From Ferrovibrio sp046297595 (GTDB taxonomy: Bacteria > Pseudomonadota > Alphaproteobacteria > Ferrovibrionales > Ferrovibrionaceae), in NCBI RefSeq assembly GCF_046297595.1, contig NZ_JBKBHT010000001.1, positions 930,001 through 994,000 on the forward strand: DNA of 64,000 bases, in the 5' to 3' direction. The notes beneath the pieces were generated by a model that was not told the origin of the DNA, did no database searches, and was given only the letters and a program-made list of their open reading frames with translations. Below are positions 26,121 through 36,685 of the stretch, piece by piece. Both the position numbers and the translations under genes were made by a program. The first letter of the stretch is position 1. The number at the start of each line of letters is the position of its first letter.

Positions 26121-27349
26121 GCAGCAAGATTACCCGCCGCCAGTTCGCCGCTTCGGCGGCCGCGGGCGCCGCCATCGTGGCCGGCACCGCGCCGTTCAAC
26201 ATCATCCGCGCCCAACCCAAGGCGCTGAAGATCGGCTCGATCCATCCGCGCTCGGGTTTCCAGGCCCAGCTCGGCATCGCCTGCCAGCGCGGCATCGACA
26301 TCGCCCCACGCGTGCTGAAGCAGCTCGGCATGGCCGCCGAGGTCGAGATCATGAACGCCGACACCGAGTCGAATGTCGACGTCGCTCGCGCCCGCGCGGA
26401 AAAGCTGATCAACGACGGCGCCAACGTGCTGATCGGTGCCTTCGATTCCGGCCAGTCGGCCGCCATCGCCCAGGTCGCCGAGCAGAAGGGCGTGCCCTAC
26501 ATCATCAACGTGGCCGCCGCGCCGCAGATCACCGAACAGGGCTACAAGTTCGTGTTCCGCAACTTCCCGACCGCGCCGATGCTGGTCGGCGACGGCCTGA
26601 ACCTGATGAAGGGCGTGTTCGAAAAGAGCGGCATCACGCCGAAGACCGCCGTGTTCATGCATGTGAACGACACCTTCGGCCAGGCCATGGCCGGGGCCAT
26701 CAAGGCGATGGCGCCGCGCTTCAACCTGCCGTTCCAGATCGTCGAGACCATCGCCTACGACCCGCAGGCCAAGGACCTGTCGGTGGAAATCGCCAAGGCC
26801 AAGGCCACCGGCGCCGAGATGGTGATGCCGGTGACACGCCTGAACGACGCCATCCTGATGGTGCGCGAAATGGTCAAACAGCGCTGGGAGCCGAAGATCG
26901 TCATGAGCCCCGGCGCGCCGGGCTTCTACGAGAACCAGTTCTACAAGACCCTGGGCAGGTTCTCGAACTACATGATCACCAACGTGCCGTGGTACAACCC
27001 GCGTTCGTCGATCACGCAGAAGCTGCTCGATGAATTCACCAAGTCCTACAAGGGTGAGCTGTTCGAGCTGAATGTCGGCTTCTCGTTCGAGGCCGTCATG
27101 GTGGCGGTCGACGCCTTCAACCGCGCCAAGAGCGCGGACGGCAAGGCCCTGGCCGACGCGATCCGCATGACCAAGATCGACAACCACGTGATGGCCGGCG
27201 GCACCCTGCAGTTCAACGAGAAGGGCCAGAACGTCAACATCAAGTCGGTGACGCTGCAGAACCTGGACCAGCGGCCGAAAGTGGTGCTGCCGCTCGACAT
27301 CGCGGAGGACAACCTGCTCCTGCCGATGCCGAGCTGGAGCAAGCGCTAA
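26117..27349 (+). CDS. Branched-chain-type ABC substrate-binding protein, Tat signal
   Basis: A 410-residue periplasmic-binding protein of the Leu/Ile/Val-binding superfamily (Peripla_BP_6). The signal is twin-arginine type: SSKITRRQFAASAAAG, then a hydrophobic stretch. The mature part shows LKIGSIHPRSGFQAQLGIACQRGIDIA and GAFDSGQSAAIAQVAEQKGVPYI. Members bind amino acids but also aromatic acids and amides; the ligand is unknown. It is the first transport gene of a five-gene operon, overlapping the MarR gene by 4 bp. Confidence 0.9.
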   Translation: MSSKITRRQFAASAAAGAAIVAGTAPFNIIRAQPKALKIGSIHPRSGFQAQLGIACQRGIDIAPRVLKQLGMAAEVEIMNADTESNVDVARARAEKLINDGANVLIGAFDSGQSAAIAQVAEQKGVPYIINVAAAPQITEQGYKFVFRNFPTAPMLVGDGLNLMKGVFEKSGITPKTAVFMHVNDTFGQAMAGAIKAMAPRFNLPFQIVETIAYDPQAKDLSVEIAKAKATGAEMVMPVTRLNDAILMVREMVKQRWEPKIVMSPGAPGFYENQFYKTLGRFSNYMITNVPWYNPRSSITQKLLDEFTKSYKGELFELNVGFSFEAVMVAVDAFNRAKSADGKALADAIRMTKIDNHVMAGGTLQFNEKGQNVNIKSVTLQNLDQRPKVVLPLDIAEDNLLLPMPSWSKR

Positions 27350-27382
27350 GCCAAGACCGACCACACGCACCGCGTAAAGATC

Positions 27383-28252
27383 ATGCCAACAGAACTCATA
27401 TTCACCGTTGCACTGCAGGGCATCCTGACCGGCCTGGTCTATGGCCTGATGGCGCTGGGCCTGTCGGTGATCTTCGGCGTGGTGCGTGTGGTCAACTTCG
27501 CCCATGGCGAGATGATGACGATCGCCTCTTACGGAGCGATCGTCGCCTTCGCCGCCTGGCATGTCGATCCGCTGGTGGCCATGGTGCCCATCGCGGTGAT
27601 CCTGTTTGCGCTCGGCTATGCCATGCAGGCCCTGCTGATCAATCCCTTCATCAACCGGCCCGAACACAGCCAGTTCATCCTGCTGGCCGCCGTGGCGATC
27701 ATCATGGTGAACGGCCTGCTGATGATCTTCGGGCCCGATGCCCATAACGTGCTGGTGGATTATTCGCTGGATTCCATCGAAATCGGCCCGCTGCTGGTCG
27801 ACAAGGTGCGCGTGATTACCGCCGGCATGGCGCTGGCGATCACCGCCGCCCTCTTCGCCTTTTTCAAGTTGAGCCATACCGGCAAGGCGATCCGCGCCTG
27901 CGCCGACAACCACATGGGCGCGCTGGTCGTGGGCCTGAACGTCAAGCAGCTCTATGCGCTGACCTTCGGCATCGGCTCGGCCTGCGTCGGCGCCGCCGGC
28001 GCCATGATGACGCTGCTGATCGACACGACGCCCAATATCGGGCCCGTGTTTACCCTGCAGGCCTTCGTGATCGTCATCATCGGCGGCCTGGGTTCGATGC
28101 CCGGCGCGCTGCTGGGCGGCGTATTGATCGGCCTGTCCGAGGCGATGTCGGGCCTGTTCTTCGCGCCTTCGGCCAAGACGATGTTCGGCGTCGCCATCCT
28201 GATCCTGGTTCTTCTGTTCCGGCCGCAGGGCCTGCTGGGGCGTAAAGCATGA
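27383..28252 (+). CDS. Branched-chain-type ABC permease, LivH family
   Basis: A 289-residue inner-membrane permease with about eight hydrophobic segments. The LivH pattern LQGILTGLVYGLMALGLSVIFGVVRVVNFAHGEMM is at the N terminus, and the coupling region with AIRACADNHMGALVVGLNVKQLYALTFGIGSA is in the third quarter. It pairs with the LivM-type permease, whose ATG overlaps its TGA by 4 bp. Confidence 0.92.
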   Translation: MPTELIFTVALQGILTGLVYGLMALGLSVIFGVVRVVNFAHGEMMTIASYGAIVAFAAWHVDPLVAMVPIAVILFALGYAMQALLINPFINRPEHSQFILLAAVAIIMVNGLLMIFGPDAHNVLVDYSLDSIEIGPLLVDKVRVITAGMALAITAALFAFFKLSHTGKAIRACADNHMGALVVGLNVKQLYALTFGIGSACVGAAGAMMTLLIDTTPNIGPVFTLQAFVIVIIGGLGSMPGALLGGVLIGLSEAMSGLFFAPSAKTMFGVAILILVLLFRPQGLLGRKA

Positions 28253-29250
28253 TTACCCGTATGCTCGACGGCGTGCCGCGGCGCGCCCTGGTTCTGCTCG
28301 GCCTGCTGCTGGCCGGACTGCTGATCGCGCCACTGGTGGTGGATGCCTATATCCTCTCGATCCTGATCCTGGTGCTGTATTTCGCCTATACCGGCCAGGC
28401 CTGGAACGTGATGATGGGTTTTGCCGGCCAGCTCAGCCTGGGCCATTCGCTGTATGTCGGCATCGCCGCCTACACCGCCGCCGCGCTGTATGTGCATTTC
28501 GGCATCGGACCCTGGGCCGGCGTGCTGCCCGCCATCGCCATTTCGATGGCCGCCGGCCTGGTAATCGGCTTCCTGGCCTTCCGCTTTGGCATCAGCGGCG
28601 TGTATTTCGCCCTGCTGACCATCGCGTTTGCCGAATTCACCCGCGTCGGCTTCGACCATTTCACCTGGGTGAACGGCTCGGGCGGCTTCTTCCTGCCGGT
28701 GACGCAGCAGGCCGCCAACGATCCGCTCAACCTGCGCGGCTCGCCCACCATGTTCTACTACATCCTGCTCGGCATCACCGCGCTGGCCTTCCTGCTCTGC
28801 CGCTGGCTGCTGACCGGACGCATCGGCTATTACTGGCTGGCCATCCGCGAGGAACCGGAAGCAGCCCAGACGCTGGGCATCAACGTCTTCCGCTACAAGA
28901 TGATCGCGGTGGCGATCTCGTCGGGCATGACAGCGTTGTCGGGCGTGTTCTTCGCCTTCTATTACAACAACCTGTTCCCCGAGCAGATATTCAGCATGGC
29001 GCGTTCGATCGAACTGATCCTCGGGCCGATCATCGGCGGCGTCGGATCGCTGTTCGGCCCGATCCTCGGCGCCTTCGTGCTGACCGCGCTGGCCGAGGCG
29101 GTGACCGAGATCATGCATGCCCTGGGCTATGAAATCCCCGGCATCAAGCAGGTGTTCTACGGCATCTGCCTGCTGGTGGTGATCATCTACCTGCCGCATG
29201 GCATCTGGCCGCCACTGCGCAAGCGGCTGGGCCTGGAGGACCGGTCATGA
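28249..29250 (+). CDS. Branched-chain-type ABC permease, LivM family
   Basis: A 333-residue LivM-type permease. It shows the family patterns GQLSLGHSLYVGIAAYTAAALY, ISGVYFALLTIAFAEFTRV and YYWLAIREEPEAAQTLGINVFRYKMIAVAIS, the last being the cytoplasmic coupling loop. It overlaps the genes on both sides by 4 bp and should form the membrane channel with the LivH-type partner. Confidence 0.92.
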   Translation: MITRMLDGVPRRALVLLGLLLAGLLIAPLVVDAYILSILILVLYFAYTGQAWNVMMGFAGQLSLGHSLYVGIAAYTAAALYVHFGIGPWAGVLPAIAISMAAGLVIGFLAFRFGISGVYFALLTIAFAEFTRVGFDHFTWVNGSGGFFLPVTQQAANDPLNLRGSPTMFYYILLGITALAFLLCRWLLTGRIGYYWLAIREEPEAAQTLGINVFRYKMIAVAISSGMTALSGVFFAFYYNNLFPEQIFSMARSIELILGPIIGGVGSLFGPILGAFVLTALAEAVTEIMHALGYEIPGIKQVFYGICLLVVIIYLPHGIWPPLRKRLGLEDRS

Positions 29251-29977
29251 GCGCCGCCCCCCTGCTCACCGTCGACGGCATCTCGAAAAGCTTCCGCGGC
29301 CTGCGTGCGGTGAGCCAGGCGAGCTTAAGCGTGCCGCAGGGCGGTATCGTCAGCCTGATCGGCCCGAACGGCGCCGGCAAGACCACCTGCTTCAACATGA
29401 TCGCCGGTGTGTTCAAGCCCGACGAGGGTAGCATCACCTTCGATGGCAACCGCATCGATGGCATGCGGCCAGACCGCATCTGCCATGCCGGCATCGGCCG
29501 CACCTTCCAGATCGTGAAGCCGTTCAAGGAACTGACCGCGCTGGAGAACGTGCTTGTCGGCGCGCTGCGGGCCGAGAAGGATGTGCGGCAGGCGCGGCGC
29601 AAGGCCGAGGCCGTGCTGGACCAGCTCGGCATGGCCGACAAGCGCAACCAGCCGGCCGCCCAGCTGACGCTGCCCGAACGCAAACGGCTTGAAGTGGCGC
29701 GCGCGCTGGCCACCGAGCCGAAACTTCTGCTGCTGGATGAGGTGATGGCCGGCCTGCGGCCCACCGAGACCGACCAGATGGTGGCTGTGTTCCGCGACCT
29801 CAACCGGAAACACGGCATGACCATCCTGCTGATCGAGCATGTGATGCGCGCAGTGATGGCCCTGTCGCAGGAGGTGGTGGTGCTGCATTACGGCCAGGTG
29901 ATCGCCAGCGGCGCGCCGGAAGACGTGGTGCGCGATCCCGCCGTGTTGGAATGCTATCTGGGCGAGGAGGTGGAGGC

Positions 29978-29981
<4 letters not shown>
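29247..29981 (+). CDS. Branched-chain-type ABC ATP-binding protein, LivG family
   Basis: A 244-residue ABC ATPase. Walker A is GPNGAGKTT near residue 38; the LivG-specific GRTFQIVKPFKELTALENV follows. The signature motif is altered: where LSLGxQ/LSGGQ is expected, the sequence reads LTLPERKRLEVARALA, as in many LivG proteins. Walker B is LLLDEVMAGLRPTE. It overlaps the livM- and livF-type genes by 4 bp. Confidence 0.92.
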
Positions 29982-30685
<704 letters not shown>

Positions 30686-30691
30686 CGCACG

Positions 30692-31447
30692 CTACAAGTG
30701 GCGGATTTTTAGATAGCGTGCCAATCCATCAAGATCGGGATAGAGCGAGTATTCATTCGTGCCGGCTAATGTCAAGAAGGTCAGAGCCTCAGGAATAGCC
30801 GCAGCAGGGATTACAAACTTCGTCAAATAGTCAGCGTATTTTTTCTCCAAAGGCTCTTCTATGTCATTATGAAATGTGAAGCCGCTCCGCTGCACTGCCA
30901 ATCGCGTACTTGTCTGAGGGGGGCTCAGCGCAACAACGTCTGCAGGAAATTTCTTATTCTCTTCTATATAAGCCTCCCAATACGTCAAATCCAAATCAGT
31001 GTGCGGATTGAAGATTGAGTCGTTATTCATTGACATCTTATTCAAAGCAAATGGGTTTAAGATCCAAATGCAAGGAAGTTCTACCTCTGAAATACGAGGC
31101 TTACTCTTCATCCCCAAGTAGGGTTTTAGTGCAAAGTATAAAGCGACAGAAAAAGTGTGTGACCAATCCAACAATCTAGTCGGCAAGCCATGATGCTGCA
31201 TCGCAAACAACGTATCCCAAGATGAATTGGCATCATTAAGCAGGGGGCCAGCAAGGGCTACAAAGTCATAATATAATGTTGATTCCATGTATTTGAATTT
31301 ACGAGCTTTACTGCTCCTCCCAAGCCCGCAAAGCAAGTTCCAACTTCCGTTACTATGGCCTCGAAAGAAAGGCACGTCGCAACCTTGCAATTCTAATGAG
31401 GAAATATGCACCTGAACGTCGGCCAGGAATTTTTCCCATTTGGTCAT
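30692..31447 (-). CDS. FRG-domain protein, AT-rich, likely acquired
   Basis: A 251-residue protein with the FRG domain: the name motif Phe28-Arg29-Gly30 (PFFRGHSNGSWNL) and the second conserved block QHHGLPTRLLDWS at residues 84-96. The family has no settled biochemical function; members often lie in mobile or defence-rich regions (family knowledge). No signal peptide or membrane segment was seen. The start ATG at 31447 has AGGAG 6 nt upstream. Base composition differs sharply: bases 31021-31080 hold 20 G+C of 60, against 44 of 60 at 31801-31860 in the fumarase gene. It sits alone between the livF stop and the fumarase terminator; the frame is intact. Confidence 0.85.
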   Translation of the reverse strand: MTKWEKFLADVQVHISSLELQGCDVPFFRGHSNGSWNLLCGLGRSSKARKFKYMESTLYYDFVALAGPLLNDANSSWDTLFAMQHHGLPTRLLDWSHTFSVALYFALKPYLGMKSKPRISEVELPCIWILNPFALNKMSMNNDSIFNPHTDLDLTYWEAYIEENKKFPADVVALSPPQTSTRLAVQRSGFTFHNDIEEPLEKKYADYLTKFVIPAAAIPEALTFLTLAGTNEYSLYPDLDGLARYLKIRHL

Positions 31448-31483
31448 CCCCAACTCCTGCCTTCATCATTTTAATAAAAATAG

Positions 31484-31509
31484 AAAAGGCCACCTCGCGG
31501 TGGCCTTTT
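31484..31509 (-). terminator. Intrinsic terminator of the fumarase gene
   Basis: An 11-bp perfect stem (AAAAGGCCACC with GGTGGCCTTTT, loop of 4) begins 5 bp after the fumarase stop and is followed on the minus strand by a T-rich tract (CTATTTTTATT). The FRG gene starts 37 bp further on, so its transcription needs read-through or a promoter in the AT-rich gap. Confidence 0.88.
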
Positions 31510-31514
31510 CCTAC

Positions 31515-33125
<1,611 letters not shown>

Positions 33126-33201
33126 TCTATTCTCCGGGGCTGCTGGTCTTAGGCTGCTGGCATGGGGCTGCTGACTGGGCCGGCGCTGCGGGCGCCGCGG
33201 G

Positions 33202-33705
33202 TCAGGTCTTTTTCTTGCGGAAGGCATCCAGCGCGACGACGTCGCCGGTCTTGCGTTCGGCCGCATCTTCGGAAGCGGCGGCTGCCGGCGCGGCATCGCT
33301 TTCGCCCACCGGGGCCGGGCTGCTGATGGCCGGGCGCGCATCGGCATTGGGCGCGACACGGAACTGCAGGCCGAACTGCACGCTGGGATCGGCGAAGGCG
33401 GTGATCGCGGCGTAGGGGATCACCAGGCGCTCGGGCACCTTGTTGAAGCTGAGAGTGATCTGGAAGGCGTCCTCGCCCGGCTCCAGCCCCCAATACTGGT
33501 GCTGCAGCACGATGGTCATCTCTTCCGGGTAGCGTTCGTGCAGATAGTCGGGCAGTTCGACGCCGGGCTGGTCGGTACGGAAGGTGACGTAGAAATGGTG
33601 GTTGCCCGGCAGGCCGAACTCGGCGACGCGCTTCAGCGCCTCGCGCACGGCGCCGCGCAGGGCGGTTTCCACCAACTGGTTGTAGTCGAGCAGCTTGCCG
33701 GCCAT
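33202..33705 (-). CDS. sspB: ClpXP adaptor SspB (alphaproteobacterial type)
   Basis: A 167-residue SspB. The folded domain holds LDYNQLVETALRGAVREAL, HHFYVTFRTDQPGV and the conserved MTIVLQHQYWGLEPGEDAFQITLSF; an Ala/Pro/Glu-rich flexible linker follows, then a C-terminal ClpX-binding tail VVALDAFRKKK. SspB tethers ssrA-tagged proteins to ClpX for degradation. The tmRNA gene lies about 120 bp upstream on the same strand, linking tag and adaptor. Confidence 0.9.
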   Translation of the reverse strand: MAGKLLDYNQLVETALRGAVREALKRVAEFGLPGNHHFYVTFRTDQPGVELPDYLHERYPEEMTIVLQHQYWGLEPGEDAFQITLSFNKVPERLVIPYAAITAFADPSVQFGLQFRVAPNADARPAISSPAPVGESDAAPAAAASEDAAERKTGDVVALDAFRKKKT

Positions 33706-33772
33706 GACTAATCTTCTCGGATACGCGTTTGTCGCATTTTATCCTTCCCCTTCCGGGGGTTCAATTCCAAGC

Positions 33773-33795
33773 CGGCCGCAAAGGCCGGTCTTTCC
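33773..33795. repeat. GC-rich inverted repeat between sspB and ssrA
   Basis: GCCGGCC and GGCCGGT flank GCAAA. It lies just past the expected 3' end of ssrA on the minus strand. It may terminate or process the tmRNA precursor, but on that strand no T-run follows; on the plus strand a short TCTTTCC follows. Confidence 0.35.
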
Positions 33796-33824
33796 ACAGG
33801 ATTAAGGTCGAAATCGGAAGATTT

Positions 33825-34130
33825 AAGTGGGGGGCTTCTGTTGCCCGGCGCCCCCCGAGCCGCGCTTACCGATTAGGCAGCGAGTGCAACGCTATTGTCG
33901 TTGGCACTTTTGAGGTGACCCGATAACGGCGGTATCATGCCGGGCAAAAACCGGGCCTTTATTGCGCACGTCGAGCCTGATTCGCCCCCATCATCAACCC
34001 AGCCAATGACTTAGCCAAAACGGCCTGTCCGGGTTCATGGTGGAGGCGCCGGGTACTGCCCCCGGGTCCGTTACGCCTATTCCGCACGGCGTTTATCGCC
34101 ATAGTCGGTTTCCCGACAGACCCAATGTAG
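33825..34130 (-). ncRNA. ssrA: tmRNA, circularly permuted two-piece form (ssrA)
   Basis: On the minus strand the acceptor piece comes first. Its 3' end is CGCCTCC-A-CCA (34048-34038), preceded by a 5-bp T-arm-like stem (CCGGG/CCCGG around 34065-34049). A GTCGG-GAAA-CCGAC hairpin lies at 34117-34104. After a ~48-nt spacer (34037-33990) the coding piece begins GGGGGCG at 33989, followed by AATCAGGCTCGACG, the typical tmRNA 5' block. GGGGGCG pairs with CGCCTCC, giving a G3-U pair as in alanine tRNA. The tag frame 33905-33873 encodes ANDNSVALAA then TAA. A 7-bp stem (33856-33850 with 33835-33829) follows. Outer ends are approximate. The two-piece form is characteristic of Alphaproteobacteria. Confidence 0.92.
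33873..33905 (-). other. tmRNA proteolysis-tag reading frame
   Basis: The frame GCC AAC GAC AAT AGC GTT GCA CTC GCT GCC TAA encodes ANDNSVALAA. The C-terminal ALAA is the expected ClpX recognition end, and the N-terminal ANDN part resembles the region bound by SspB in other species. The exact resume codon is inferred. Confidence 0.88.
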
Positions 34131-34167
34131 GGGTTCGGAGGGGGTTTTTGAAGGGTCCCCGGCCAGA

Positions 34168-34203
34168 GCATTTCCCAAGGCATTTCCCTGGGCATTTCCA
34201 AAG
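34168..34203. repeat. Three tandem 12-bp repeats upstream of ssrA and thyX
   Basis: GCATTTCCCAAG, GCATTTCCCTGG and GCATTTCCAAAG start at 34168, 34180 and 34192, an exact 12-bp period. They lie between the divergent ssrA and thyX genes, so they may be part of a promoter or binding-site array. Confidence 0.75.
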
Positions 34204-34206
34204 GCC

Positions 34207-34252
34207 GGCTTTTTGGGACGCAGGCTTTTGGGGGCTTGGGGCTTTTTGGGAC
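34207..34252. repeat. GGCTTTTTGGGAC repeats upstream of thyX
   Basis: GGCTTTTTGGGAC occurs at 34207-34219 and again at 34240-34252; shorter variants (GGCTTTTGGG at 34223, GGCTTGGG at 34233) lie between. The block directly follows the 12-bp repeats and ends about 80 bp before thyX. Confidence 0.65.
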
Positions 34253-34331
34253 TCGGCCGGCCGGTCTATAACCACCTGCCTTTCGCCCGGCGGCCCGAGT
34301 CGCCGGATTTTGCCCGCCGGAGAGACCCGCA

Positions 34332-35270
34332 ATGACCATGACGCCGGAACAGGCCGCCGAGATCGCCGCCCTGCGCAGCCAGTCCCAGCCGACCCGCCGC
34401 GCCACCGTGCCGGCCCTGGAGGAAATCCTTTACGAACCGATGAGCGTGCTGGACCACGGTTTCGTGCGCGTCATCGACTACATGGGCGACGATTCCGCCG
34501 TGGTGCAGGCTGCCCGCGTCTCCTACGGCCGCGGCACCAAGAAGGTCAGCGAGGATCGCGGCCTGATCAACTACCTGATGCGGCACCGGCATACCACGCC
34601 GTTCGAGATGTGCGAGATCAAGTATCACGTCAAGCTGCCGATCTTTGTGGCGCGCCAGTGGATCCGCCATCGCACCGCCAACGTGAACGAATATTCCGCC
34701 CGTTATTCGATCCTGGATAACGAATTCTATATCCCCGCCCCCGACCAGCTGGCGGCGCAGTCGAGTTCAAACCGCCAGGGCCGCGGCGACCTACTGACCG
34801 GCGCGGAAGCCGCCCGCGTGCTGGACCTGCTGAAGCGCGACGCGATGCAGTCCTATGCCTCGTATGAGGAAATGCTGAACGAGCGGCCGGATGGCAGCAA
34901 ACGCGACGAAGGCCGCGAGGGCCTGGCGCGCGAACTGGCGCGCATGAACCTGACGCTGAATTTCTATACCCAGTGGTACTGGAAGACCGACCTTCTGAAC
35001 CTGCTGCATTTCCTGTCGCTCCGTGCCGACAGCCATGCGCAGTTCGAAATCCGCGTCTATGCCGAGGCCATGCTGGAAACCGTGAAGCGCTGGGTGCCGG
35101 CCTGTTACGATGCCTTCATGGAATACCGCGTCGGCGGCGCCAGCCTGTCGGCCACCGCACTGAAAGCAGTGCGCCGCATGCTGGCCGGGGAAACCGTGGA
35201 CCAGGCCGGATCGGGCCTGAGCGCGCGGGAATGGCGCGAATTGATGGCGGTGCTGAAGCCCGAGGGCTGA
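34332..35270 (+). CDS. thyX: Flavin-dependent thymidylate synthase ThyX
   Basis: A 312-residue ThyX, which methylates dUMP to dTMP with FAD, NADPH and methylene-tetrahydrofolate. The family signature RHRxxxxNExSxRY is present as RHRTANVNEYSARY at residues 112-125, and LHFLSLRADSHAQFEIRVYAEAM matches the C-terminal part. The ATG at 34332 has GGAGAG upstream; an ATG at 34338 is an alternative. No thyA lies in the window. It is convergent with the Bcr/CflA-type exporter gene. Confidence 0.96.
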   Translation: MTMTPEQAAEIAALRSQSQPTRRATVPALEEILYEPMSVLDHGFVRVIDYMGDDSAVVQAARVSYGRGTKKVSEDRGLINYLMRHRHTTPFEMCEIKYHVKLPIFVARQWIRHRTANVNEYSARYSILDNEFYIPAPDQLAAQSSSNRQGRGDLLTGAEAARVLDLLKRDAMQSYASYEEMLNERPDGSKRDEGREGLARELARMNLTLNFYTQWYWKTDLLNLLHFLSLRADSHAQFEIRVYAEAMLETVKRWVPACYDAFMEYRVGGASLSATALKAVRRMLAGETVDQAGSGLSAREWRELMAVLKPEG

Positions 35271-35282
35271 AAACAGCGTAGC

Positions 35283-36485
35283 CTAGCGCGCCAGCGCCGC
35301 ACGGGCGGCCCGGCGGCCGATCAGCCAGATCAGGCCGCCGAACACCGCCGTTCCGGCGAAGGCAATGCTCAGCGAGAGCGGCTCGCCAGCCGGCACCAAG
35401 GCATTCACCGCCGACCCAAGGCCGCCGCCGGCGGTCTGCAGGAAACCGGACAGCGCCGCCCCCGCCCCCAGCGTGGCGGGGTTCACCCCCACCGCACCGA
35501 CCACCGAATTGGGCATTGCCAGTCCCATGCCGATGGCCCAGATCAGCCGCAATACGATGATCGCCGTGACGCTGGGTTCGATCAGACCGACATACAGCGC
35601 CATGCCCATACCTCCGGCCAGCGTGAAGATCACGCCGGCATCGATCATGCGCAGCAGACCGAGTTTTCCACCCAGCCACGACGACAAGAGCGCACCGATG
35701 AAAAAGCCGGCGCTGCCCAAGGCAATCAGAATGCCGTAATTCACCGCGCTCAGCCCCATGCTGCCGATCAGCACGGCCGGCGCACCGGCACTGAAGCCGT
35801 GCAGACCGGCAAAAACGCCCATATTGAGCAGGCCGAAAGTCAGGAAGGCGCGATTGGTCAGGAGGAAGGCATAGGCCGAGAGTATGCCGCGCAGCAGTGA
35901 ACCGTTCCCAGGCGACGGAGCATGGGTTTCCGGCAGGCGCCGCACCAGTACGAGCACAACGGCCAGGGTGATGCCGCCGTTGATCCAGAAATTAATCCGC
36001 CAGTCCAGATAATGCTCGATCAGGCCGCCGAGCAGCGGGGCGACAATCGGGGCCAGAGCCAGGGAGGCGGAAATGACCGAGGTGGCCCGGGCGGCCTGTT
36101 GGCGCTCGTAGACATCGTTCACAATAGCGCGACCGGTGGCCATGGCGCTGGCCGCCCCCAGGCCCTGCACGGCGCGGGCCCAGAGTAGGGCTGGCAGATT
36201 TTCCGCCATGGCGCAGGCAACCGAGCCGAGTACCATGATAACCAGCCCGCCCAGCAGCAGGGGGCGGCGGCCGTAGCGGTCGCTCAGGGGGCCGTAGACC
36301 AGCTGCCCGCAGGCGAAAGTGACGAAATAGACGGTCAGGGTGAGTGGCAGGACATCGACTGGAACGGCCAGCGTGGCGCTGATCGCCGGGAGGGACGGCA
36401 AATACATCGTCGCCGCCAGAATCCCGTTGGCAAACAGGATGGTAAGCAGAAGCAGCAGGCCCGCAGGGGGAGGCAATTTCGACAT
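35283..36485 (-). CDS. Bcr/CflA-family MFS efflux transporter
   Basis: A 400-residue inner-membrane protein with about 12 hydrophobic segments and Bcr/CflA patterns: YLPSLPAISATLAV after helix 1, the A-loop GPLSDRYGRRPLLLGGL, RAVQGLGAASAMATGRAIVND, and LALAPIVAPLLGGLI of motif C. It is a drug/metabolite exporter; the substrate is unknown. The ATG at 36485 fits family length; an ATG at 36566 would add 27 residues that look unlike a signal. It is divergent from the pseudo-receiver gene. Confidence 0.85.
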   Translation of the reverse strand: MSKLPPPAGLLLLLTILFANGILAATMYLPSLPAISATLAVPVDVLPLTLTVYFVTFACGQLVYGPLSDRYGRRPLLLGGLVIMVLGSVACAMAENLPALLWARAVQGLGAASAMATGRAIVNDVYERQQAARATSVISASLALAPIVAPLLGGLIEHYLDWRINFWINGGITLAVVLVLVRRLPETHAPSPGNGSLLRGILSAYAFLLTNRAFLTFGLLNMGVFAGLHGFSAGAPAVLIGSMGLSAVNYGILIALGSAGFFIGALLSSWLGGKLGLLRMIDAGVIFTLAGGMGMALYVGLIEPSVTAIIVLRLIWAIGMGLAMPNSVVGAVGVNPATLGAGAALSGFLQTAGGGLGSAVNALVPAGEPLSLSIAFAGTAVFGGLIWLIGRRAARAALAR

Positions 36486-36685
36486 GCTTGAGGGGCAGCC
36501 AGAGCCAAAGGTAGAATGGGAAGCCTGATTACCCGCTTTAAAGTATCGCGGGTTGGTTGGCTTCATCCGGCCATCAGTATATATATGATCGCAAAAGTAT
36601 TTCCATGATTCTAGCGCCTATCGCCCGGGTGGAGGGACGGTGCCGGAACGGGGGTGCAGGGTCGCAAGGGGGCTTTCGTACAGGG

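Noticed and set aside
25856..27913. 685-residue open frame on the minus strand
   Set aside because: It is antisense to the MarR, binding-protein and LivH-type genes, which are clearly real.
30692..31447. FRG gene as a complete defence system
   Set aside because: It is a lone gene with core-metabolism neighbours and no partner nuclease, toxin or sensor, so a system cannot be claimed from sequence.
30692..31514. Insertion sequence or phage remnant around the FRG gene
   Set aside because: No transposase, integrase, terminal inverted repeat or target duplication was seen; only the single gene differs in composition.
34038..34070. tRNA-like end with encoded CCA
   Set aside because: There is no anticodon arm or D arm here; the stem pairs with 33989-33983, so it is the tmRNA acceptor piece and not a separate tRNA.
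34168..34252. Possible CRISPR array
   Set aside because: Units are only 12 bp with no spacers and no cas genes nearby; it is a short tandem repeat.
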